DNA of 64,000 nucleotides from Microbulbifer variabilis ATCC 700307 (GCF_000380565.1 NZ_AQYJ01000021.1:124001-188000), one strand, 5' to 3'; shown: positions 9,853 through 19,517, numbered from the stretch's first letter. Notes: generated by a model not told the origin, from the letters alone. Program-made: numbers and translations.

Positions 9853-10614
9853 CTATTCGGTTATCCACTTATAGCAAAATTCAGCAATATTTATCCATTT
9901 GGATTCTAGCATTAAGTAGTGGCCATAGCCTTCCGCAACATGCAAGGTGGTTTGTGAATTGCATTTCTTGGCGATGAGCCGTGCTGTAGAGGGTGGTATT
10001 GCGAGATCTTCAGAGCCTGAGATCATTAGAATAGGGCACTTTATTTTTTCATATTCAATTTTGGTGGTTTTATTTTCATCAAAGATCCAGAAGAATAGTT
10101 CAAAAAGCACTCTGCCTGATTCCGGTCCTAAACGATTAAATACAAGGTGCTGGTCAGATAAGTTTAGTTTGTTGAGCCCGAATTTTGCCATTGTTTCAAA
10201 GTCGGGTAATAGTATATCCTCCCAGAACTTCCCCGATGCCATAAACATTTTGCCAAGACTGCATTCCTGGCTGGTTGTGGGTGGAATTCCCCAGTTAGTG
10301 CTTCCATTCAATAAGATTATTTTTTGCGCTAGGCCCATGGAGGCTATTTTTTGTGCAATAACTCCACCTAAGGAATGTCCAATTAGAATTGGTTTTCTAT
10401 TCAAATGTATAACAAATTTTGCTATATCCTCTACATAGTCTGTAATGCTTGTTCCGGCAAGGAGTCGATGAGCCGCTTCTGATTTTGGGGTTTCATGGTA
10501 CCGATAGGCGGGACTATGGCAGTTAAATCCTTTTTGAATAAAGTAGTTATGAAAATTCTCTAAAGTCCAAGGGCCAGCATTAGTACCGTGAATTAGAACA
10601 ATGGGAGTGTCTAT
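9853..10614 (-). CDS. Alpha/beta hydrolase with no canonical start codon (probable ATA start)
   Basis: The frame encodes a complete alpha/beta hydrolase core: oxyanion strand 'PIVLIHGTNAGPW' at the very N terminus, nucleophile elbow GHSLGG (Ser81), acid region 'SGSEDLAIPPSTARLI' and a C-terminal 'EGYGHYLMLES' histidine. No ATG, GTG or TTG exists in frame before codon 71 (a TTG at 10404), and starting there would delete the oxyanion strand. An AGGAG at 10626-10622 lies 7 nt before an ATA codon at 10614, the exact place an ATG would be expected. Either ATA is used as a weak start, or a G-to-A change has silenced the gene. The product would be 253 residues, cytoplasmic, substrate unknown. Confidence 0.65.
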   Translation of the reverse strand: MDTPIVLIHGTNAGPWTLENFHNYFIQKGFNCHSPAYRYHETPKSEAAHRLLAGTSITDYVEDIAKFVIHLNRKPILIGHSLGGVIAQKIASMGLAQKIILLNGSTNWGIPPTTSQECSLGKMFMASGKFWEDILLPDFETMAKFGLNKLNLSDQHLVFNRLGPESGRVLFELFFWIFDENKTTKIEYEKIKCPILMISGSEDLAIPPSTARLIAKKCNSQTTLHVAEGYGHYLMLESKWINIAEFCYKWITE

Positions 10615-10815
10615 GGCTATTCTCCTGTTTTCTGTTACCGGGAATGTTGAAAGCTTAGCAAGGGAGTATGCTTTTTATTGGATTTTGGATGAGGTAATGT
10701 GGCTGTTGGTCAATTGATGTACGTATCGATTGACGTCTATAACCACAAGGAGAGTTTTTAGCTGTTTCGTCATTGAGAACCTAAAAGTACGTAATTTTAT
10801 TTGTGGGATATTTAG

Positions 10816-11184
10816 ATGATTTCGCATATATCATTGGGCACTAATGACCTTCAGAGAGCTGAGCGCTTTTATGATGCAATTTTAATTGTCATACAGGCTA
10901 CAAAAACCTATTCATCTGAACGGGTTATATTTTGGGGGTTTCCGAACTCAACAGTAAAATTATCAATTACGGTTCCTTTTGATGGTGAGCCAGCGTTTCA
11001 TGGCAATGGCACTATGGTGGCTCTTAAGGTGGAAGATGCAGGACTGGTGGATGCCATATTTACTAGGGCAATAGAATTGGGTGCTATTAGTGAGGGCGAA
11101 CCTGGAGAGAGAAATCAGGGGGCTTACTATGGTGCATATTTCAGAGATTTGGATGGAAACAAAGTTGCTATCTTTTCGCGTTAG
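10816..11184 (+). CDS. VOC-family (glyoxalase/dioxygenase-like) protein
   Basis: The 122-residue protein begins with the classic VOC opening 'ISHISLGTNDLQRAERFYDA' and ends with 'FRDLDGNKVAIFSR', the two halves of a beta-alpha-beta-beta-beta module pair. Likely metal ligands are His4 and the Glu/Asp region near the end, as in small glyoxalase-like proteins. The usual motif-two Glu is not obvious, so the protein may bind a ligand rather than catalyse. The substrate cannot be told. The start at 10816 has only weak ribosome-site support (GGGATATTTAG). It sits alone between the hydrolase and the thioesterase in the AT-rich stretch. Confidence 0.78.
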   Translation: MISHISLGTNDLQRAERFYDAILIVIQATKTYSSERVIFWGFPNSTVKLSITVPFDGEPAFHGNGTMVALKVEDAGLVDAIFTRAIELGAISEGEPGERNQGAYYGAYFRDLDGNKVAIFSR

Positions 11185-11258
11185 TAATTTTTTGAGACAC
11201 AAAGACGGCCTCTACTCCGACAAAAGTTATATATGGATTTTTTTAAGGATTATTGTTA

Positions 11259-11702
11259 ATGAGCAAAGGGATGTTTCATAAAATGTTGGATGGCAATTTA
11301 CCTATGCCTAATGCGGCACAAACTCTTGGTGCAAAAATACTGGAGATAGATTGCAAAAACGGAAAGGTAAAGGTTGAGTTTGAGGCGAAAGAGGCTTTTA
11401 CCAATCCTGTGGGGAATATCCAGGGAGGATTTCTATCCGCCATGCTCGACGATACTATGGGGCCGGCGCTTGCTGTAACCCTTGAGGATAATGAGTTTGC
11501 GCCAACTTTAGAGCTGAAAATAAACTTTATTGCACCTGCTGTAATCGGTAAGCTATATGGATGGGGGAGGGTTGTTTCCAAGGGGGCTAGTGTTTGTTTC
11601 CTTGAGGGAGAACTTTTCCAGGAGGGAACCTTGATTGCCAGGTCTACTGCTACCGCTCTTATTCGGAATTTCTCTTCCTCCGCCAAAAAACAAGATCACT
11701 AG
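11259..11702 (+). CDS. PaaI-family hotdog thioesterase
   Basis: The 147-residue hotdog-fold protein should hydrolyse acyl-CoA or aryl-CoA thioesters in the cytoplasm. The signature is 'FTNPVGNIQGGFLSAMLDDT', where the helix after the Gly-Gly carries the catalytic acid Asp, followed by 'PTLELKINFIAPA' and the closing strand 'LIARSTATALIRNF'. I chose the ATG at 11259 because AAGGA stands about 9 nt upstream; a TTG two codons earlier is possible. It lies 74 bp after the VOC gene on the same strand and converges with the nitronate monooxygenase-like gene. The substrate is not deducible. Confidence 0.82.
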   Translation: MSKGMFHKMLDGNLPMPNAAQTLGAKILEIDCKNGKVKVEFEAKEAFTNPVGNIQGGFLSAMLDDTMGPALAVTLEDNEFAPTLELKINFIAPAVIGKLYGWGRVVSKGASVCFLEGELFQEGTLIARSTATALIRNFSSSAKKQDH

Positions 11703-11771
11703 TGTGTGTATCAGGTGAGCTTGTGCCCAGAAAAAGGGGTAGGTATAGATCCGCTAATATATTTTTCTAAA

Positions 11772-12827
11772 CTAGCTGCAGGCTTCGATCTCTGCGATTA
11801 AAGTTGTCATTAATTCACTTGCAGGTAAGGCTCTGGCTAATGGGGCGCCCTGGCCTGCCCATTGGACTGAAAAGTCCTCGCTGCCAGCATTGGCTGCTGC
11901 GGCGGCAAGTGCTTTACCTGCACTGTAGCATATAGGGTAGTCCGGGCGGGCAGGGGCATTTATATCCAGCTCTCGATAAAAGCGATTGCTGATTCCCCGG
12001 GCAGGGCGCCCGGAAATGTTAATGGTAATTGCGGTGTTGTGTGCCCGCTCACTCTGAAGGGATTTGCGAAAGGTATCATTAGCGGCGGATTCAGGGCATA
12101 GAACAAAAGCTGTCCCCATCTGCACCGCACTGGCACCGAGGGAAAAAGCTGCCTGGATACCGGCTCCATCCATTATGCCTCCTGCGGCAATAACCGGTAG
12201 GCGGTGTTGGCAGCTCAGTAGCCTTACTAGTGCCAAAGTGCCTAGCTCCTCATCAAGCTCTGGTTCGAATACACCTCTGTGACCACCGGCTTCTATACCT
12301 TGTGCAATTACGGCGTCAATGCCGGCTTCTTCAATAAGTTGTGCCTCTATAAGATTTGTGGCGGTAGCTAGAAGAGTAATACCTGCATCTTTCAGGGTGT
12401 CGATAGTGGATTGCTCTGGTAAGCCAAAATGAAAGCTGACTACGGCTGGCCTCTCTTCCAGAATTACTGACAGCATTTTACTATTACCGATAAAGCTATA
12501 GTAGGGCTCATGGAGTTCTTTAGGTGGTGTCGCCTTCAGGGCGGCAAAGTAAGGAGCGAGGTGGGCAAGCCAATCTGCTTCGCGTTTAGCGTCTGCAATA
12601 GCTGGCTGATGGCAGAAGAGGTTTACGTTAAATGGGGCGCAGGTTAGTGCCCGGGTTTGGCGGATTTGCTCTGCTGCTTTTTGTGGTGAACTTGCTCCGA
12701 GGCCAAGAGCGCCCAGGCCGCCTGCATTAGAAACAGCAGCGGCCAGTTCTGGGCTAGAAACACCTGCCATGGGTGCCTGGAGTATTGGGTGCGGAACTCC
12801 CAGTCTTTCCAATAGTGCTTGCGCCAT
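11772..12827 (-). CDS. Nitronate monooxygenase-like FMN enzyme (2-nitropropane dioxygenase family)
   Basis: The 351-residue TIM-barrel protein has the family start '[20 protein letters not shown]', the FMN-binding '[11 protein letters not shown]' with the conserved His, '[11 protein letters not shown]' and '[16 protein letters not shown]'. These are standard for flavin-dependent nitronate monooxygenases and related enoyl reductases, which oxidise toxic nitronates such as propionate-3-nitronate. The length fits class I enzymes. It is preceded on the same strand by the beta-barrel gene, with a hairpin in the 100 bp gap, and converges with the thioesterase. Substrate assignment stays at family level. 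Confidence 0.85.
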   Translation of the reverse strand: MAQALLERLGVPHPILQAPMAGVSSPELAAAVSNAGGLGALGLGASSPQKAAEQIRQTRALTCAPFNVNLFCHQPAIADAKREADWLAHLAPYFAALKATPPKELHEPYYSFIGNSKMLSVILEERPAVVSFHFGLPEQSTIDTLKDAGITLLATATNLIEAQLIEEAGIDAVIAQGIEAGGHRGVFEPELDEELGTLALVRLLSCQHRLPVIAAGGIMDGAGIQAAFSLGASAVQMGTAFVLCPESAANDTFRKSLQSERAHNTAITINISGRPARGISNRFYRELDINAPARPDYPICYSAGKALAAAAANAGSEDFSVQWAGQGAPLARALPASELMTTLIAEIEACS

Positions 12828-12874
12828 CCCACCGGCCTCTCTGATATTTGTCTTACTACATTAAGGTAGTTTGC

Positions 12875-12894
12875 GCGCGGTAACTATACCGCGC
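12875..12894 (-). terminator. GC-rich hairpin, possible terminator of the beta-barrel gene
   Basis: A perfect 8-bp stem (GCGCGGTA / TACCGCGC) with a 4-nt loop lies between the stop of the outer-membrane protein gene (12928) and the start of the nitronate monooxygenase-like gene (12827), both on the minus strand. It is strong and well placed, but no T-run follows, so intrinsic termination is uncertain; it could also protect an mRNA end. Confidence 0.35.
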
Positions 12895-12927
12895 TGCGGT
12901 TATTTCGAGTAGGTGGGGCAGGGCTAT

Positions 12928-13665
12928 TTACAGGTGCAGGTTGAGTCCAATATAGGGACCTTTAATTTCGATATCGCTCTGCAGGTCGTCCAACTCTTCC
13001 AGGTCAAGGCTCATTACCCGATAGCCTGCCTCGATAGCCAAATCAATTGCCGGTACGAAATCCCAGCGTACTTTTGCGGTGAGGTCTGTGTGGGTATCAC
13101 CTCGGTAGGCCGTACCATTACCTTGAGCAATAACCGACCAGCCGGTAAATGGCAGGTCGAAACGCGCCATAGCGTAGGCCATTGGCAAGTAACCGGTGAG
13201 GTCGACAGTTTCTGCCTGGGTTTCGCTTACCGCAGTAAATTCTCCGTCATACATGCGCGCAGTCAGGCCTATGTCTAAATTCACCCAGTTATCCAGCACT
13301 TCATAGTAGAAGGTGGCATCGGTGTGTGTAAGGGTGAGGTCAGTGGTGATCTCTGAGCCTACCAGGAAGGTTTCATCGTCGAAGGTTACAGAGCCCTCCA
13401 ATAGTGCGGCACCATCGGTGTCAATCTTGCTGTGGGCTAACAGGATATTGGGGACCAGTGGTATCGGGTGCTCCAGGGCCGCCTGAATAAAGGTAATGTT
13501 GTCTTCGCTGAGGGAGAGATTGTCCAAATCATAGTCATCATTGCCAATGCCACCGGTGTAACCTGGGAGCCAGACGCCTGCTGTGGCATCAAAACCAAGT
13601 ATGGTATCTGCGCTGGCAGTCGTGCAGGCGAGGAGGGCACTGAAAGCAATTGCGGTTTTTTTCAT
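12928..13665 (-). CDS. Outer-membrane beta-barrel protein (TIGR04219-like)
   Basis: The 245-residue protein has a signal peptide (KKTAIAFSALLACTTASA, cleavage before DT) and an alternating-residue pattern of outer-membrane strands. It begins 'DTILGFDATAGVWLPGYTGG' and ends with 'IKGPYIGLNLHL', a C-terminal aromatic/aliphatic strand as needed for barrel insertion. The overall form matches the TIGR04219 family of marine gammaproteobacterial outer-membrane proteins, whose function I do not know. GGAGA lies about 8 nt before the ATG. It stands downstream of the LysR gene on the same strand, separated by a nested inverted repeat. Confidence 0.82.
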   Translation of the reverse strand: MKKTAIAFSALLACTTASADTILGFDATAGVWLPGYTGGIGNDDYDLDNLSLSEDNITFIQAALEHPIPLVPNILLAHSKIDTDGAALLEGSVTFDDETFLVGSEITTDLTLTHTDATFYYEVLDNWVNLDIGLTARMYDGEFTAVSETQAETVDLTGYLPMAYAMARFDLPFTGWSVIAQGNGTAYRGDTHTDLTAKVRWDFVPAIDLAIEAGYRVMSLDLEELDDLQSDIEIKGPYIGLNLHL

Positions 13666-13813
13666 GGACTTCTCTCCGTGATGAATTTGTCGCGGAGTGT
13701 ACAGATATATTTTTTATGTGCCGCTGTAAGTTGCACATTTTTACAAATCTTTTTGAACGGATAAGCAAAACTGGCGTGTAAAAGCGTCGTGCTGTTGGGG
13801 TTCAGCTCTCCGC

Positions 13814-13870
13814 CTCATTTAGTGTATTGCGATTGGCTCCGTATTCGTCAGCCAAGTCTCACTAAATGAG
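13814..13870. repeat. Nested inverted repeat between LysR gene and barrel gene
   Basis: An 11-bp perfect arm CTCATTTAGTG at 13814-13824 pairs with CACTAAATGAG at 13860-13870. Inside it a second perfect arm TTGGCT (13833-13838) pairs with AGCCAA (13850-13855). The RNA could fold into one long two-stage hairpin. It lies after the LysR stop (13899, minus strand) and about 150 bp before the start of the barrel gene. No T-run follows on the minus strand, so it is not a typical terminator; an operator, an mRNA-stability element or a repeat family member are alternatives. Confidence 0.55.
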
Positions 13871-13898
13871 CTTGTGATATTTTTCCTTTTGCGCTGGT

Positions 13899-14771
13899 TT
13901 AATTGGCTGCTTCAAATAACATTTCTTGTAGGGCACTGGCGGCATTGCTCAAGGTGCGACCGCGATGACTGATGACACCCAGGTTGCGCAGCACCTGCAG
14001 TTTCTTCACTGGTAATACAGCGAGGCTTTCATCGACCAGCGTGTGGGGCAGTACACTCCAGCCAAGGCCCACACAGGCCATCATCTTGATAGTCTCCAGG
14101 AAGTTGGTCGCTAATTTGGCGCTGAGTTTTAGCCCTTGCGCATCAAACTCGCGTTTAATCAGGCGCCCGGTATAGGTATTGAGGTCCGGCAGTATGGCGG
14201 GATAGTCGGCCAGGTCGGCCAGTTCCAGCGCGGGAATTTTTGTCAGGGGGTGTTCTGGAGCGGCTACCACCACACAGGGGTCGGGCCAGATAACCTGTGC
14301 ATTGAGGTGCGGGTATTCTTTCAGGGCCAGAGTTACAACTGCCAGCTCATACTTGGCTGCCATCAGTGCCTCATAAGCCTGTTCGGAATCCAGGAAATCG
14401 ATATCGAGGGCCACTTCTGGATAGCGGTTACTGAACTCTCTAAGCACCGGTGGCAAGTGGTGCAGTCCCACATGGTGACTGGTAGCAATGCGCAAGCTGC
14501 CGCTCACCGAGTTGCTGAGGGCGCGTAACTCCCGCTCTGCATCACTGATTTCGTTGAGAATATGTCGGGCGCGGGGCAGTAGCACGCGGCCGGCATCAGT
14601 CAGCTGTAGACGCCGGCCGATGCGGTTGAATAATGTCGCGCCAAGTTGCTGTTCGAGGGCGGCGAGGCGCTTGCTTACCGCGGGCTGCGTCAGGTGAAGC
14701 TGAGTCGCCCCCTCGGAGACAGAGCCTCTCTCAGCAATTGCTAAAAATGCTTTAAGCCATTGAATTTCCAA
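13899..14771 (-). CDS. LysR-family transcriptional regulator divergent from leuC
   Basis: The 290-residue protein has an N-terminal winged HTH at residues 1-60 ('WLKAFLAIAERGSVSEGATQ', 'LTQPAVSKRLAALEQQLG') and a periplasmic-binding-protein-like effector domain from about residue 90. The start is a TTG (MEIQWLKAF), as expected from alignment with LysR proteins, with GAGG about 9 nt upstream. I recall a LysR gene at the same place beside leuC in Pseudomonas. A perfect 15-bp palindrome in the shared promoter region is a good candidate for its operator, so it probably controls leuCDB and itself. The effector is unknown. Confidence 0.88.
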   Translation of the reverse strand: MEIQWLKAFLAIAERGSVSEGATQLHLTQPAVSKRLAALEQQLGATLFNRIGRRLQLTDAGRVLLPRARHILNEISDAERELRALSNSVSGSLRIATSHHVGLHHLPPVLREFSNRYPEVALDIDFLDSEQAYEALMAAKYELAVVTLALKEYPHLNAQVIWPDPCVVVAAPEHPLTKIPALELADLADYPAILPDLNTYTGRLIKREFDAQGLKLSAKLATNFLETIKMMACVGLGWSVLPHTLVDESLAVLPVKKLQVLRNLGVISHRGRTLSNAASALQEMLFEAAN

Positions 14772-14861
14772 ATTTTTTAGCCTCGTTTTATGGGTTGCGG
14801 GAATATTGTTGGCGGTGTATGAAGCGACCCAGCTTACATGCTACTTCAGGATGAGCTTTGA

Positions 14862-14876
14862 ATTCCATTATGGAAT
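14862..14876. promoter_or_regulatory. Palindromic LysR-type operator candidate upstream of leuC
   Basis: ATTCCAT-T-ATGGAAT is a perfect dyad with a single central base and contains the T-N11-A spacing expected of LysR boxes. It is placed 91 bp from the LysR start (14771) and 81 bp before the leuC start (14957), in the only intergenic region shared by the two genes. Confidence 0.5.
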
Positions 14877-14956
14877 ACTTGTGATAATAAATATAAATTG
14901 GTGTTATTTGTTGCTGCTGGGTAGACTCGTTCTCTAAACAATTGAGAGGACTGGCT

Positions 14957-16405
14957 GTGGCAGGGCAAACACTCTACGACAAACTGTGGCAAGACCATCT
15001 GGTCAAGACCAGTGATGATGGCTCGGCGCTTATTTACATCGACCGTCACTTGATTCACGAAGTGACTTCCCCACAGGCATTTGAGGGCCTTCGACTGGCA
15101 GGGCGCAGACCCTGGCGCAAGGATTCCCTAGTGGCGACACCGGATCACAATGTGCCTTCCGAGAGCACGGAGCGCGCCGCAGGCGTGAGCGGTATCCGTG
15201 ACGATATTTCCCGCATTCAGGTACAAACTCTGGATGAGAACTGCCGGGATTTCGATGTGGTGCAGTTTGGCATTAACGAACCGGGTCAGGGCATTGTGCA
15301 TGTTATTGGTCCTGAGACCGGGGCGACTCTGCCCGGTATGACCGTGGTATGTGGTGACTCACACACCTCTACCCATGGTGCTCTGGGCGCGCTGGCCCAC
15401 GGCATAGGCACTTCTGAAGTGGAGCATGTCATGGCCACCCAGTGCCTGACCCAGAAGAAGATGAAAAATATGCTGGTGCGCGTAGACGGCGAACTCCGTC
15501 CAGGCGTTACCGCCAAAGATGTGGTGCTGGCGATTATCGGTAAGATCGGCACCGCCGGGGGCACTGGCTATGCGATTGAGTTCGGCGGTGAGGTTATCCG
15601 CAACATGTCCATGGAAGGTCGTATGACCGTTTGTAACATGGCGATTGAGGGCGGTGCCCGTGCCGGCATGGTCTCGGTTGACCAGATCACTCTCGACTAT
15701 GTGAAAGGCAAACCCTACGCGCCAAAAGGTGGGCAGTGGGACAGAGCGGTTGAGGCCTGGAGTCACCTGCATTCCGATGATGACGCCGAGTTTGATGCGG
15801 TGGTGGAATTGCGCGGTGAAGATATCGAACCCCAGGTGAGTTGGGGTACTTCACCGGAAATGGTGGCCTCGATCAGTGCCAAAGTGCCAGATCCCTCTGC
15901 CGAAAGTGATGCTACCAAGCGTACTGGAATGGAGCGCGCTCTCGACTATATGGGCCTTGAGGCCGGGCAAAAGATTAGTGATATTCGCCTGGATCGGGTA
16001 TTTATCGGCTCCTGTACAAATTCCCGGATCGAAGATCTGCGCGCTGCTGCTGAAGTGGTCCAAGGCCGGTACAAAGCAGATAGCGTCAAGCAGGTATTGG
16101 TTGTACCCGGTTCTCAGGCGGTGAAGGCTCAGGCGGAACAGGAAGGGTTACATGCAATCTTTGAGCAGGCAGGCTTTGAGTGGCGAGAGCCCTCCTGCTC
16201 TATGTGCCTTGCTATGAATGCAGATAAGTTGGGGGCTGGTGAACACTGTGCCTCAACCTCTAATCGCAACTTTGAAGGACGTCAGGGCTATGGTGGGCGC
16301 ACCCACTTGGTGAGCCCCAGTATGGCGGCAGCCGCAGCAATTGCGGGACACTTTGTCGATGTGCGTGAAATGGCGACGGTGCGAGCGGAAGAGGAGATGG
16401 CCTGA
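14957..16405 (+). CDS. leuC: 3-isopropylmalate dehydratase large subunit
   Basis: The 482-residue LeuC is the iron-sulfur subunit that, with LeuD, isomerises 2-isopropylmalate to 3-isopropylmalate in leucine synthesis. The three [4Fe-4S] cysteines are visible at Cys353 ('[12 protein letters not shown]'), Cys414 and Cys417 ('[10 protein letters not shown]'). Aconitase-family blocks '[20 protein letters not shown]' and '[20 protein letters not shown]' are intact. I chose the GTG at 14957 because AGAGGA stands 6 nt upstream and the product then opens '[11 protein letters not shown]', the usual LeuC N terminus. The leuD start overlaps the leuC stop by one base, so the subunits are translationally coupled. 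Confidence 0.97.
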   Translation: MAGQTLYDKLWQDHLVKTSDDGSALIYIDRHLIHEVTSPQAFEGLRLAGRRPWRKDSLVATPDHNVPSESTERAAGVSGIRDDISRIQVQTLDENCRDFDVVQFGINEPGQGIVHVIGPETGATLPGMTVVCGDSHTSTHGALGALAHGIGTSEVEHVMATQCLTQKKMKNMLVRVDGELRPGVTAKDVVLAIIGKIGTAGGTGYAIEFGGEVIRNMSMEGRMTVCNMAIEGGARAGMVSVDQITLDYVKGKPYAPKGGQWDRAVEAWSHLHSDDDAEFDAVVELRGEDIEPQVSWGTSPEMVASISAKVPDPSAESDATKRTGMERALDYMGLEAGQKISDIRLDRVFIGSCTNSRIEDLRAAAEVVQGRYKADSVKQVLVVPGSQAVKAQAEQEGLHAIFEQAGFEWREPSCSMCLAMNADKLGAGEHCASTSNRNFEGRQGYGGRTHLVSPSMAAAAAIAGHFVDVREMATVRAEEEMA

Positions 16406-17052
16406 TGAAAGCGTTTACCCAACATGAAGGTCTTGTGGTGCCGATGGACCGGGCCAACGTGGACACCGACCTGATAATTCCCAAGCAATTTCTTAAGTCC
16501 ATCAAGCGCACCGGGTTTGGCCCCAATTTGTTTGATGAACTGCGCTACCTGGACGAGGGATTCCCTGGGCAGGACTGCTCAAACCGCCCTGTTAATCCAG
16601 ATTTCCCACTAAATTTCCCGCGTTACCAGGGTGGTTCGGTATTACTTGCGCGCGAGAATTTCGGTTGTGGTTCCAGTCGTGAGCATGCGCCTTGGGCGCT
16701 GGATGATCACGGTTTTCGTGCAGTTATCGCCCCCAGTTTCGCCGATATCTTCTTCAATAACTGTTTTAAAAACGGCCTGTTGCCGATTGTATTACCGGAG
16801 GAGGTAGTACATCAGTTGTTTGAAGAAACTCATGGGCAGGAAGGATATTCACTGACCATTGATCTGGAGCAGCAGCATGTGCGCAAACCCTGCGGTGAAG
16901 TGATTCCCTTTGAGGTAGATGCGTTCCACAAGCACTGCTTGCTTAATGGCCTTGATCACATCGGCCTGACATTGGAGCACTCAGAAGATATTCGTGCTTA
17001 TGAAGAGGTGCGACGTGAAAAAGCCCCATGGCTTTTTGATGCGGTTCAGTAA
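16405..17052 (+). CDS. leuD: 3-isopropylmalate dehydratase small subunit
   Basis: The 215-residue LeuD is the swivel-domain partner of LeuC. It shows '[20 protein letters not shown]' at the N terminus and the substrate-binding block '[20 protein letters not shown]'. The length is normal for the proteobacterial type. It begins on the last base of leuC (TGATG) and is followed after 15 bp by leuB, so leuC-leuD-leuB form one operon downstream of the divergent LysR regulator. Confidence 0.97.
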   Translation: MKAFTQHEGLVVPMDRANVDTDLIIPKQFLKSIKRTGFGPNLFDELRYLDEGFPGQDCSNRPVNPDFPLNFPRYQGGSVLLARENFGCGSSREHAPWALDDHGFRAVIAPSFADIFFNNCFKNGLLPIVLPEEVVHQLFEETHGQEGYSLTIDLEQQHVRKPCGEVIPFEVDAFHKHCLLNGLDHIGLTLEHSEDIRAYEEVRREKAPWLFDAVQ

Positions 17053-17067
17053 TTAAAGGAAATTCCT

Positions 17068-18141
17068 GTGACAAAGAAAGTAATGATTTTGCCGGGCGAC
17101 GGCATTGGCCCGGAAATTGTTGAGCAGGCGATGGCGGTACTGGAAGTCGCGTCTGGAAAATTTAATTTGGGGCTTAGTTTTGAACAGGGGCTGATTGGGG
17201 GTTCCTCAATTGATGCCCATGGTGAGCCCCTCACCGATGAGGTGCTCAAGGCTGCTGGCGAGTGTGATGCAGTATTACTCGGTGCTGTTGGTGGTCCCCA
17301 GTGGGATACCCTGGAGAGAGAAATTCGTCCGGAGAAAGGCCTGTTGAAAATCCGCAGTGGCCTCGGCTTATACGCCAATTTGCGCCCGGCAATTCTTTAC
17401 CCCCAATTAGCAGATGCTTCCTCCCTGAAACCGGAGGTGGTTTCAGGGCTGGATATTTTGATTGTACGTGAGCTGACTGGCGGCATTTACTTTGGTGAGC
17501 CTCGGGGTATCCAGACTCTGGAAAATGGCGAACGCCAGGGCTTTAACACCTATGTCTACAGTGAGTCGGAAATTGAGCGTATTGCGCGCAGTGCCTTCGA
17601 GGCGGCGCAAAAACGCAGCGGTAAACTCTGCTCTGTGGATAAGGCTAATGTGCTCGAAGTCACTGTACTTTGGAGAGAGGTATTGGATCGTCTGGCACCG
17701 GAGTACCCCGATGTTGAACTGTCCCATATGTACGTGGACAACGCTGCGATGCAATTGGTGCGTGCGCCCAAGCAGTTCGACGTAATGGTCACCGGTAATA
17801 TGTTCGGCGATATTCTCTCAGATGCCGCCGCCATGCTTACGGGCTCCATTGGCATGTTGCCTTCTGCCTCCTTGAATGAAAGTGGTTTTGGCCTTTATGA
17901 GCCCTGCCACGGTTCCGCGCCGGATATCGCAGGGCAGGGTATTGCCAATCCATTGGCAACGATTCTGTCCGCTGCGATGATGCTGCGTTACTCCCTCAAT
18001 ATGAGTGAGGCAGCAGAAGCCATTGAGGCCGCGGTGAGCAAGGTGTTGGAGCAGGGGTTGCGCACCGCGGATATTTATACTGAGGGCAGCCAGAAAGTCA
18101 CCACCGCAGAAATGGGGGCTGCCGTCGTCGCTGCACTTTAA
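17068..18141 (+). CDS. leuB: 3-isopropylmalate dehydrogenase
   Basis: The 357-residue NAD-dependent enzyme oxidatively decarboxylates 3-isopropylmalate, the step before the last transamination to leucine. Family blocks are '[11 protein letters not shown]', 'GAVGGPQWD', '[14 protein letters not shown]', the Lys-Ala-Asn of '[16 protein letters not shown]' and '[20 protein letters not shown]' with the metal-binding aspartates. The start is a GTG with AAAGGA 7 nt upstream. It is the third gene of the leu operon; asd follows after 69 bp. Confidence 0.97.
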   Translation: MTKKVMILPGDGIGPEIVEQAMAVLEVASGKFNLGLSFEQGLIGGSSIDAHGEPLTDEVLKAAGECDAVLLGAVGGPQWDTLEREIRPEKGLLKIRSGLGLYANLRPAILYPQLADASSLKPEVVSGLDILIVRELTGGIYFGEPRGIQTLENGERQGFNTYVYSESEIERIARSAFEAAQKRSGKLCSVDKANVLEVTVLWREVLDRLAPEYPDVELSHMYVDNAAMQLVRAPKQFDVMVTGNMFGDILSDAAAMLTGSIGMLPSASLNESGFGLYEPCHGSAPDIAGQGIANPLATILSAAMMLRYSLNMSEAAEAIEAAVSKVLEQGLRTADIYTEGSQKVTTAEMGAAVVAAL

Positions 18142-18210
18142 TCCCCGATTTCACTATCGCGCCGCTTTCCCGGCGGCGCACTTTGATCACATCACACACA
18201 GGATATCGCA

Positions 18211-19326
18211 ATGCAAAAAATTGGTTTTATCGGCTGGCGCGGCATGGTCGGTTCGGTATTACTGGAGCGCATGCGCTCAGAGGATGACTTTGCCCATATC
18301 GTTGAACCGGTTTTTTTTTCCACTTCCAATGCGGGTGGAAAGGCACCGGATATTGACCGTGAACTGCCGCCTTTGGGCGATGCCTACGATATCAATGCAT
18401 TGGCAGAGTTAGATGCGATTGTCAGCTGTCAGGGTGGTGACTATACAAAGGAGGTTTTCTCCCGCCTTCGTGACGCAGGCTGGAATGGCTACTGGATAGA
18501 TGCCGCCTCGAGTTTACGTATGCAGGACGATGCCGTAATCGTTCTGGATCCGGTTAACCGTGATGTTATCGATCGCGCCATAGAAGCCGGGCAAAAGAAT
18601 TTTATTGGTGGCAACTGCACCGTTAGCCTGATGTTGATGGCTCTCGGTGGTTTGTTTAAAGCCGGTATGGTGGAGTGGGTTACAGCCATGACCTACCAGG
18701 CCGCCAGTGGTGCCGGTGCCCGCAATATGCGGGAGCTCATTGGGCAGATGGGCGCTATTCGCGACGGTGTTAGCGGTGAGCTCGCCGACCCCGCCAGCGC
18801 GATTCTGGAAATTGATCGCAAGGTGGCTGCGGATATACGGTCGGTTGAATTTCCCACTGCCGAGTTCGGTGCCCCCCTGGCTGGCAGCCTTCTGCCATGG
18901 ATTGATACCCAGCTTGAAAATGGCCAAAGCCGTGAAGAGTGGAAAGCTCAGGTTGAAGCGAACAAAATCCTGCAGACAACTGCTCCAATTCCGGTGGATG
19001 GTACCTGTGTGCGTATTGGTGCGATGCGCTGCCACAGTCAGGCTTTCACTGTGAAGCTGAAGAAAGACCTGCCTATGGCAGATATTGATCAGTTGATAGG
19101 TGCGGCAAATGAATGGGTCAGCGTCGTGCCCAATGATCGCGAGGCTACTTTACAGTCGCTGACTCCCACTGCCGTGACTGGCAAACTGGATATCCCGGTG
19201 GGGCGTCTGCGCAAGTTGAGTATGGGGCCTGAGTACTTGAACGCTTTCACTGTGGGGGACCAACTGCTGTGGGGTGCTGCAGAGCCCCTCCGCCGCATAC
19301 TTCTGATTTTGCTCGGCAAGCTTTAA
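18211..19326 (+). CDS. asd: Aspartate-semialdehyde dehydrogenase
   Basis: The 371-residue enzyme reduces aspartyl phosphate to aspartate semialdehyde with NADPH, feeding lysine/diaminopimelate, threonine and methionine synthesis. The NADP loop '[14 protein letters not shown]' is at the N terminus, the catalytic Cys136 is in '[17 protein letters not shown]', and '[19 protein letters not shown]' holds the active-site His and Lys. Length and motifs are those of the Gram-negative enzyme. A strong terminator follows at 19417-19450, closing the leu-asd stretch. Confidence 0.97.
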   Translation: MQKIGFIGWRGMVGSVLLERMRSEDDFAHIVEPVFFSTSNAGGKAPDIDRELPPLGDAYDINALAELDAIVSCQGGDYTKEVFSRLRDAGWNGYWIDAASSLRMQDDAVIVLDPVNRDVIDRAIEAGQKNFIGGNCTVSLMLMALGGLFKAGMVEWVTAMTYQAASGAGARNMRELIGQMGAIRDGVSGELADPASAILEIDRKVAADIRSVEFPTAEFGAPLAGSLLPWIDTQLENGQSREEWKAQVEANKILQTTAPIPVDGTCVRIGAMRCHSQAFTVKLKKDLPMADIDQLIGAANEWVSVVPNDREATLQSLTPTAVTGKLDIPVGRLRKLSMGPEYLNAFTVGDQLLWGAAEPLRRILLILLGKL

Positions 19327-19416
19327 TTGGTACGGCCCTGGATAAGTCCTCAAATGGCAATCTTTTTTGTGCCTATTAATGGAGGACTTTTCGCCAAGCT
19401 GTGAACCCCATCGCGT

Positions 19417-19450
19417 AAAAAGCCGCTACTGGTTGTCATAGCGGCTTTTT
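19417..19450 (+). terminator. Rho-independent terminator after asd
   Basis: A perfect 12-bp stem AAAAAGCCGCTA / TAGCGGCTTTTT encloses a 10-nt loop, and the stem itself ends in five Ts. With A-runs on one side and T-runs on the other it could stop transcription in both directions; its place 90 bp after asd fits termination of the leu-asd transcript. Confidence 0.85.
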
Positions 19451-19517
19451 CGATTTTCCCTCACAGGTATAATCGCCCCTCATTTTTTCCTTTCCAATTT
19501 CAACGAAGTGAATAGCC

